Shown here: one piece after another, positions 57,924 to 64,000 of the stretch
Layout: every line of letters starts with the position of its first letter
Numbering within the stretch: position 1 is the first letter of the stretch
Source: Perkinsus olseni
Taxonomy: Eukaryota; Perkinsozoa; Perkinsida; Perkinsidae
Length of the DNA: 64,000 nucleotides
Direction: 5' to 3'
Assembly: GCA_013115135.1 (NCBI GenBank)
Contig: JABANP010000173.1
Coordinates: 1 to 64,000 of the forward strand
Notes under the pieces: generated by a model
The model's input: the letters and a program-made list of their open reading frames with translations, nothing else
Told to the model about the DNA's origin: nothing
Databases searched by the model: none
Made by a program: the position numbers and the translations under genes

Positions 57924-59129
57924 GCATATCTCATTCAGCGCGACGTCCACTTGAAGGACGGTGAGCACTCGGCTATCGTGAGTGCTTCAAACCTCAATGA
58001 TGATCTTGGTCGGGTTGATTATGTTCTCGCGGACAAGACCGGGACCTTGACGGAAAATAGCATGCTCTTCCGAATGTGCAGTATCGGTGGTGTACGATAT
58101 GGGGATGATAACCAGGCATATAAAATAGAGAGCCCCAGGTCCACCATCCTTCGCTCATTAGGAAGCGGTGAGAGCTTCCCCATCACGGAAAAAAGCTACC
58201 TATACGATAAAGCTTTGTTCGACCTTCTCGGAGTACCCGCAATCACGAAGCCTGAGGGGGCCTTCGCACATGCGTTCATGCTCACGTGCGCGATATGTAA
58301 CTCCGTCATTCCGGAGGCAACCGACAGGTCTCCGATTGGCGTCCGTTTCGAAGGCGCCAGCCCCGATGAGGAGGCCCTGGTTGAGACGGCGGCAAGCGCG
58401 GGTTATACCCTCATGAAAAGGAACGCCAGCTACGTGACTCTGAGGATGCCACGCTCCACTCCGGAACGAAAAGCACGACGGGAATGGCATGAGACCACAT
58501 TCAAAGTTCTCGGTGTCAACGAGTTCACCAGTGAGCGCAAGCGTATGAGCGTCCTCGTCCAAATACTGAAGGTGGTTGAGACTGATAATGGAGACACAAC
58601 TCATGTTCCCGACAGTAGTGGGTCAATACTGTTTGTGATTTGAGCAGACGATGTGGTGATGGAACTTTCTCGGGAAGGCGTTGAAGGAGATTCATCGATG
58701 GCTTTGTGCGGGATCCCCGTCCAAGACGTTCGAGAGGCAACTGTTACTCATATCCACGAGTTTGCCTCGGCCGGGCATCGGACGCTCATGTTAGCTATGC
58801 GCTACCTTGACGAGGTTGAAACATCTGAATATGTCGAAGCTCTCTACGAGGCGAGGCACGCGATAACGAATCGTGCTGATCGAATCGCTCGGGTTGCTGC
58901 GAAGTTCGAGAGGAATCTGATCGTACTCGGCGCCACAGCTGTAGAGGACAAGATACAGCGCGGCGTCGTAACTACCGTCTATGTGTCTGATCTCTGCCTC
59001 AAGTGCGAATCCAAGATGAGTAGCGAAGAAATGGGAGCCGTCGTACTCGACAAGCGGAGAATATTTGAGAAGGATTGCCAAGAGTGGATCACCCAGGGAA
59101 GGACGAGCCGTTTATGTGTCGTGCTGGAA
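57924..59129 (+). pseudogene. Unit F exon 8 fragment (phosphorylation and part of N/P domains)
   Basis: Contains DKTGTLT, KRMSVLV and the stop at 58641, then reopens as [12 protein letters not shown] and continues to RLCVVL at 59129. [17 protein letters not shown] and the following residues to DAH are missing between GVVTTV and VSDLCL. After 59129 the text is unrelated to any other unit. Confidence 0.82.
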
Positions 59130-60089
59130 CCCATTTCCGATAACTATCTCCCCGGTAATGTAGTTCAGGGGAAGTTGTCTATGTGTTGGTCGAACTCCAA
59201 TTGTCGAAGGGTATATGAGTCGTATAACATGACAGACGACCGATCAACCTCTTATACCAACTTAATCTAATCATCAGGTCCTAGTACCGATCAGCCTTCC
59301 TAAATCCCCGATTTGGTGTACGTTTGCAGATGTCTTGAATGCGGCAATGGTAATCACGTAGTGTAAGAGAAACCGCCCGGAATACTCCCGCGATGGCCAA
59401 ATGGCCGACTGATTGCCCTCCTCGTGAATTCTTTATCTCGAATTCACAACGACAGAATTGCCCCCTCCCCGATCGTACATTGCGAATCTAATCTCCGTAC
59501 TCATTCCCGTCCTACACTGAAAGAAGGGATAGCGCGTGCCACACATGGTCGAAGAAGATTCAGACCTTATGTAGCCCGAGTCTCAAATCAATTGAATTAT
59601 TTGGATCCCGAATAGAAAACACAGCTGCAAATTCAACCCGAACCGAGCACTGCAGCTCCTGGTGGTTTATCACAGAGCGCAAGTTGTAGTGGATCATTCT
59701 TATATACCAACATAACGGGAAGCATGGGCGTGAGGGCTGCCCCAATAGAGCAATCGCAGAAACAGTGCTGAGAGGGACAACAACATTCATACATTGTTAA
59801 AATGCCTACGACCAGGTCGGTCCCATCGACGTCCTTCGTTTAGGGATGCTAGTCGTACTTTGGGGCGGATTACAATAAGTGTGAGCCTATTGTAAAGGGG
59901 ACAATTATTGTGTACCACTAAGATCTGCTCTATCGATCATTCAGCGTAGCGTAGCTATGCAACACTATTGATCCGTCTAGGATTAGATAAGTATATCACT
60001 TCCTATCATACTATCAAGGTTGAGTTGGCACCAATCTACAGTGGTGCCCAGACCCAGGACTAACAACAACATCGACATCATCTTTCTTA
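59130..60089 (+). other. Leader / putative 5' LTR of retroelement 2
   Basis: No coding sign. Two LTR start candidates (59126-59130 and 59795) and one LTR end candidate (60040, CTACA just before the primer-binding site). An upstream short frame at 59424-59615 has no motif. Confidence 0.4.
60042..60058 (+). other. Candidate primer-binding site
   Basis: TGGTGCCCAGACCCAGG begins with TGG, as expected for pairing to the CCA end of a tRNA. It sits one base after a possible LTR end (CTACA) and 32 bases before the gag ATG. The tRNA was not identified. Confidence 0.5.
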
Positions 60090-61112
60090 ATGACAGCTGA
60101 CTCTACAACGACTCAATCGGTTCCAGGTGGTCATACTAGTCTTCCCCCGCCTTTCGGAGGAGTCCCTTCCGAATCCATAGTGGAGTTTTTAACTCGTTAT
60201 GGTCTCTGTGCAAAAGCCAACGGCTGGGATGAGCAAAAGGCTTGCTATAAGCTTTCTACTTGTCTCATTGGTCGCGCTTTGCAGGTTTATCTTTCTCTGG
60301 ATCCTATGATTCAGTCCTCTTACAACGCCGTCAGAGTCGCTCTTCTTTGTCGACTCATCACTCCTCCCTATCAGGCAGCGGCTTCCTTACGTGATCGAGT
60401 ACTCCAACCTGGTGAGTCTGTCGACACCCTCCTCTACGAGCTTAACAAGTTGTACTTCGAAGCCCATTTCGTCGCCCCAAACCTGGCCTTAGCTCCGGAT
60501 AAGTTCCCTATCTTTGACGACCTTATCAAAAGCGACACTTCTGATAGCTACCATCGCGATATGATTTTGAAGGTATTGGATGCTCTACCCCCTGAGATAT
60601 CTTCACGCCTACGGGTTATGCAGTTTACCAAGGTGGATGACTTGGCCTATCAGGCACGGATTGAGCTCGCTACTCAGTCCTACGACTCTACAAGGACTTC
60701 AACTACAACGACTCCCGATACTACACCTACGGTCTCTACTATCTCTCTCAGCGACGAGCAGCAAGAAGTTGAGGAACTTCGAGGACAAGTTGCAGCCCTT
60801 ACTGAAGCCGTCTATGCTGGCCGCGGTCCAAATCGACGACAATATGGTTTCAACGGCCGTAATGGCAAGAACGGCAAGGGGCAAGGTGGCAAGGGCTCGT
60901 CGAGCAAGAGATGGTGTATCTATCATAAAACTGACAGTCACTGGACCTCCGAGTGCAAGGCTATTGCGAGATTGGCTCGGGAGCGCAATGGTGATAATGG
61001 TAACATCTCTAATATATCCACTGGTAACTACCCAAACGGGGAAGGGACGTCGGTATCTACCGGTCCGTCGTCCTCACAAGTACCTTCGTTGGATCAAGAA
61101 GATTCACAGTAA
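60090..61112 (+). CDS. Gag protein of retroelement 2
   Basis: 340 codons from an ATG at 60090. The first ~200 residues are a helical capsid-like region (LTRYGLCAKANGWDEQKACY..., MILKVLDALPPEI), followed by a Thr/Ser linker, a short coiled coil (EQQEVEELRGQVAALTEAV), a Gly/Asn/Lys-rich basic stretch, and a zinc knuckle CIYHKTDSHWTSEC. This knuckle has the classical 2-4-4 spacing but His in the second position (CHHC). Its last ~28 codons overlap the protease frame, which lies in the -1 register. The role would be particle assembly and RNA packaging. Confidence 0.82.
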   Translation: MTADSTTTQSVPGGHTSLPPPFGGVPSESIVEFLTRYGLCAKANGWDEQKACYKLSTCLIGRALQVYLSLDPMIQSSYNAVRVALLCRLITPPYQAAASLRDRVLQPGESVDTLLYELNKLYFEAHFVAPNLALAPDKFPIFDDLIKSDTSDSYHRDMILKVLDALPPEISSRLRVMQFTKVDDLAYQARIELATQSYDSTRTSTTTTPDTTPTVSTISLSDEQQEVEELRGQVAALTEAVYAGRGPNRRQYGFNGRNGKNGKGQGGKGSSSKRWCIYHKTDSHWTSECKAIARLARERNGDNGNISNISTGNYPNGEGTSVSTGPSSSQVPSLDQEDSQ

Positions 61113-61780
61113 ATCCGGTATCTTGTCGAGCTCTTGTCGATACTGGTGCGTCAGCATCGTTCATTGACCAGAAGTTCATCTCTACTCTTGGACTCGACAA
61201 ATATATTCAAAGACTATCGAAGTCTCTACAGTTCTCTACTGCTCGGTCTACTCTCTATGTACATTTCAAAATCGGTCTACAACTTCATCTTGAGGATAAT
61301 CCATCCCAGCAATTCACTCACTCCTTCTATATTGCCGCCTTAGGTAATCTTCCTTCATGTATACTTGGTCACGACTTCCTCTCCAAATACTCTGCTAAAC
61401 TAGAGTTAGGTCATCATCATCCACAAGGAGGGCATCTTACATTTGCAGCCTCGTCTCGTATTCAGGACACTCCCAGTCCATCTCATTCTACGGCTACCCC
61501 ATCATCGGCTCAAGTTGACTCACAACCACTTTCAGAAAAAGCCCAAAAACTACTATGCCCTTGGCGACCTCTACGAGCCTGCTCCGGCACCGGTTATCAG
61601 TTCCGAGTGCGTCCACTACGACCAGATGAGGTCAAGGATACTCCAGAACAAGAAGTCACATGCGAAATTCGGTGGCTTAGAAGCGACCATCGTGTACAAG
61701 TTCAAAATCCGGCTGACTATTCGCAGAATCTTCTGTCTTTATTATCGGACGAGGAAAGGGCTCTCTACTGGTGGAAATAA
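61028..61780 (+). CDS. Protease region of retroelement 2 (-1 frame to gag)
   Basis: Open from 61028 to the TAA at 61778 with no ATG needed. It carries the retropepsin motif LVDTGASASF (Asp codon 61139) and the second conserved block CILGHDFL. The C-terminal half leads towards RT. It overlaps gag by 85 bases and pol by 64 bases, each time in the -1 direction. I see no classical X-XXY-YYZ slippery heptamer in either overlap, so frameshifting or small mutations are both possible. Confidence 0.72.
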   Translation, partial: LPKRGRDVGIYRSVVLTSTFVGSRRFTVNPVSCRALVDTGASASFIDQKFISTLGLDKYIQRLSKSLQFSTARSTLYVHFKIGLQLHLEDNPSQQFTHSFYIAALGNLPSCILGHDFLSKYSAKLELGHHHPQGGHLTFAASSRIQDTPSPSHSTATPSSAQVDSQPLSEKAQKLLCPWRPLRACSGTGYQFRVRPLRPDEVKDTPEQEVTCEIRWLRSDHRVQVQNPADYSQNLLSLLSDEERALYWWK

Positions 61781-64000
61781 GCTCGTATCAGTCCAAGGGA
61801 TGGTGGAAAGAGGTCTCTCCAGCAGACCTACCTCAAGGAGCCCCAACTGCTGTATGTTTTCCTATTCGTCAACCCGGCCATAGTACGCCGGTGAGACCGG
61901 TGATAGATCTACGATCCTTTAATAATGCTCTTGGTATACCTTCGAGTTACTCCGGTCCCAGCACTGCTGAAGTGCTTGGTTCTCTGCGCTCTCATTTCAG
62001 TGTCGGTGATGAACTGATGGTGTTGGATCTATCAAAATGTTACTATCGTTTCAGAACGGTAGACCCATTCTATGTAAGGACGGGTAATAAAATTTTCCAA
62101 TGTCGGAGAATGCTGTTTGGTATCAATTGCGGCCCGGGGGCATTGCAGGAAGCAACCCATCACTTTGATGAAGTACTTCTGAAATGTTCTTCGCGTTCTG
62201 CATTGAAATACCATGCTTGGTACTATGATGATCTCTCTCTGGTAGGTCAACATCTCTCTCAACATGCTGAATATATCTCATCGTTCGCTCGAGTCTTAGG
62301 ATGGGACTTTCCCTCTTCTAAGCGTTCTCTTCTTCATCATGATCACGGCCCTACCTCTTGGGTGCAGCATCTCGGTTATCTTATTCGTCTGGGAGAGGAT
62401 GGTAATCTTGAGTACCGATGTCAAGTAAAACCTCTACCAGAAGTCGACAGTGACCATATTACGAAACGTATTGCCTACTCTATCGCTGGTCACTTCACGG
62501 ACTTACTGAAACTCCATCCCGAGTGCAGGAGCCTCTGTGATGCTATTCGCTCTTATGCTGGAAAATTGGAAAAATGGGATGCTGTTATCACGGACTCGTC
62601 TGTTCGTTCCTACTTATTATCTCTCATCGATGCCCTGAAGGCCTTCTTGCCCAAGAGCTCTTGTATTCATACTGCTTCCTTCAACAGTACCAGAGCAAGG
62701 TTATTTTCAGATGCATCGGCAACAGCTTCCGGCTACTCTATCTTGGTTGGTGAAGTCCCTCTGGAAGAAGTCTCCCGAACCTGGTCACAGAGAGAGTCTA
62801 CCTGGCATATTAATAGGAAGGAGGCGAGGAGTCTCGCCGAGGCTCTCAGCGCCCTGGTAACATGGCATGAAGAACGACGACTTTCTATTTCTACTATCGA
62901 GGCCTATGTTGATAGTAGCACGGTATATCGGTGGTGTAAAGGTTCTCCATTAACTATCAAGACCAAAACCGTTGAACGCCAAGCTATTAATCGGCTGCTC
63001 AATGCTATACGAGAGCACGTCGAATATTTTGCTGAGAATGGTGTCAAGTTCCAACTGAAGCTTATCACTAGTGAGGAGAACACCAGAGCTGACTATCTCA
63101 GCAGACAAGCTTGGATTCCCCTCTCTCCCTCTCCAACAAGCCCACCGGTTCTACAACTTTTGGGTGCTATATCGGCACCGCCGCAATCTACTTCTATTCC
63201 AACTTGCAACTACCAGAATGACCCAGATCTACAAGCCCTTTTCCAGTCAGTTCGTGACCATCGACCTCTGTCTTCCGCCATTTCTCCTCAGTACCGACGC
63301 TGTTACAAGCAGCTCTCTGTTCAGAACAACGCCTTATACCGGTCCTATATTCCTCTCGATGTTGGACATCTGGTGACGGTCTCCATCCCGGCGACAAAAG
63401 TACGAGGTCGACTAATTGCTGACATTCATAAGGAGTTCAACCATGCGGGTGTTCCCAAGATTCGAGAAGAACTGTCAAAGCACTACTACTGGCCCGGCAT
63501 GGATCGTGACATTGCTACCTATATCTCTACTTGTGAAATCTGCTTGCAAGTGAAGCCCAACACTGGCAAGTCCTATAAGCACACTGGTTCTCTCACGAAG
63601 TCCCTTGCTAAGCCTATGGAACGTCTCTACTTTGACGTTACTCATCCTCATCCTCTTCTCGGACCGGTGCTTACCATTATCGATGGTTTTTCACGCTATG
63701 CCTTTGCTTTCGAACTCGTTTCGGGCGAGAACACCAACAGTGTTATCAAGGTCTTCACCTTCTACTTTTCTTTATATCCTCTACCACAAGAAGTTTACTG
63801 CGATAATTCTGCAGTATTTAAATCTGATCGACTACAACGATATTTCGCTGAAAGAAATGTCAGATTAAGGTATTCTATACCTAATCAACCGGAGACTAAT
63901 GGAGTTGTTGAGAGATTCCATCGACTACTACGCCAATCTATCCTTTGTTTACAATTGCAGTATCAACAGCATCATTCACAGCAAGTTAATCATCGTCTAG
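61717..64000 (+). CDS. RT-RNase H-integrase of retroelement 2, 3'-incomplete
   Basis: A frame open for 761 codons to the window edge. RT: VIDLRSFNN, the first catalytic Asp in LDLSKCYYRF (about 62023), LFGINCGPGALQEA, and YYDD at 62221-62232. RNase H: FSDAS (Asp 62710), NRKEARSL (Glu), YVDSST and TRADYLSR. Integrase: an HHCC zinc domain from about 63427 to 63555 (HKEFNHAG, CEICLQ), then the catalytic core with Asp in YFDVTH (63634), Asp in YCDNSAVF (63802) and Glu in NGVVERFH (63910). The last two are 35 residues apart, the exact DD35E spacing. No stop or frameshift is seen, so this copy may be young. Any integrase C-terminal domain and the 3' LTR lie beyond the window. Confidence 0.88.

Larger units (their letters stand above)
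45756..57938 (+). repeat. Segmental duplication, right copy (units E+F)
   Basis: Partner of 4873-16786. The right limit is the fifth codon of exon 8, where B is deleted and F is not. It differs from the left copy mainly in the middle of exon 8, the ~279-base insertion in intron 5, and a ~33-base segment kept in the first exon of F. Confidence 0.8.
55240..59129 (+). pseudogene. Unit F: ATPase/cyclase gene truncated inside exon 8
   Basis: Exons: 55240-55540 (Ser-rich, degraded 3' end), 55627-~55733 (TM1, with TGA at 55705-55707 in place of Trp), 55814-55950, 56050-56119, a degraded exon, 56269-56381 (LDGES), 56474-56615, 56741-56880, 57355-57484, 57741-57830, and 57924-59129. The donor after 57484 is GC, while B has GT at the same place. 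Inside exon 8 there is a TGA at 58641-58643 (KG changed to a stop) and an in-frame loss of about 35 residues at 58980 that removes MLTGDR. At 59129 homology to the family ends abruptly. The sequence to about 58640 is C-like, then D/E-like. It is not functional. Confidence 0.85.
59130..64000 (+). mobile_element. LTR retroelement 2 (gag-pro-pol), right-truncated by the window
   Basis: Sequence foreign to the array begins at 59130, next to a break in an exon, and a complete gag, protease, RT, RNase H and integrase series follows from 60090. A candidate primer-binding site lies at 60042. The 3' LTR is outside the window, so the LTR cannot be delimited by its partner: it could run from about 59126-59130, which would mean insertion into unit F exon 8, or from 59795 (TGTT...CTACA, about 246 bases). 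The pol order RT-RNase H-integrase fits Ty3/gypsy or Bel/Pao; I do not assign the superfamily. Confidence 0.85.

Noticed and set aside
59424..59615. Open frame upstream of retroelement 2
   Set aside because: No motif and probably within the LTR or leader; 63 codons is chance length.
60580..61167. 195-codon frame overlapping gag of retroelement 2
   Set aside because: Shifted register of gag with Leu/Arg/Ser-rich translation and no family motif.
1..64000. CRISPR arrays, tRNA or rRNA genes, bacterial operons
   Set aside because: None seen: no regularly spaced repeat-spacer series, no cloverleaf with conserved loops noticed on reading, and split genes with GT-AG introns exclude a bacterial origin.

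Overview
The window is nuclear DNA of a eukaryote. Genes are split by many short GT-AG introns, and the dominant gene family fuses an N-terminal P4-type (flippase-like) ATPase to two guanylate cyclase domains. That fusion is known only from alveolates (ciliates, apicomplexans and the dinoflagellate/perkinsid/chromerid side). TAA, TAG and TGA all end the better reading frames, which argues against a ciliate with reassigned stops. A perkinsid-like or dinoflagellate-related protist is my best inference; the sequence alone does not prove the genus.

Layout. 1-4861: minus-strand LTR retroelement of Bel/Pao-like character, internally deleted. 4862-13566: unit A of the array, exons 6-16, with one in-frame TAG; its exons 1-5 would lie left of the retroelement or are lost. 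14089-17283: unit B, 5' exons followed by two large deletions. 17577-18634: detached 5' exon relics. 18831-29226: unit C, all exons but two frameshifts. 29832-29933: another relic exon. 29996-42228: unit D, the only unit in which every predicted exon joins in frame (21 exons, 7,518 nt, 2,505 residues by my splice model). 42910-54722: unit E, complete apart from a frameshift in an N-terminal exon. 55240-59129: unit F, broken inside the large exon. 59130-64000: a second LTR retroelement on the plus strand with gag, protease, RT, RNase H and integrase, running off the right edge.

How the genes work. Each complete unit would encode an integral membrane protein: ATPase domain with its membrane helices, a second helix cluster and cyclase domain 1 (both in one ~4.9 kb exon), then a third helix cluster and cyclase domain 2 in small 3' exons. 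Domain 1 keeps the purine-selecting Glu and Cys and the transition-state Asn/Arg; domain 2 keeps both metal-binding Asp residues. One intramolecular heterodimeric cGMP-forming site is therefore expected, in the inverted C2-C1 order described for ciliate and Plasmodium enzymes.

Evolution. A+B (4873-16786) and E+F (45756-57938) are a ~12 kb segmental duplication, but the middle of the large exon of A resembles C while that of E resembles D, indicating gene conversion. The array looks like a mix of one or two working genes and a set of decayed, recombining copies, with retroelements at both edges of the window.
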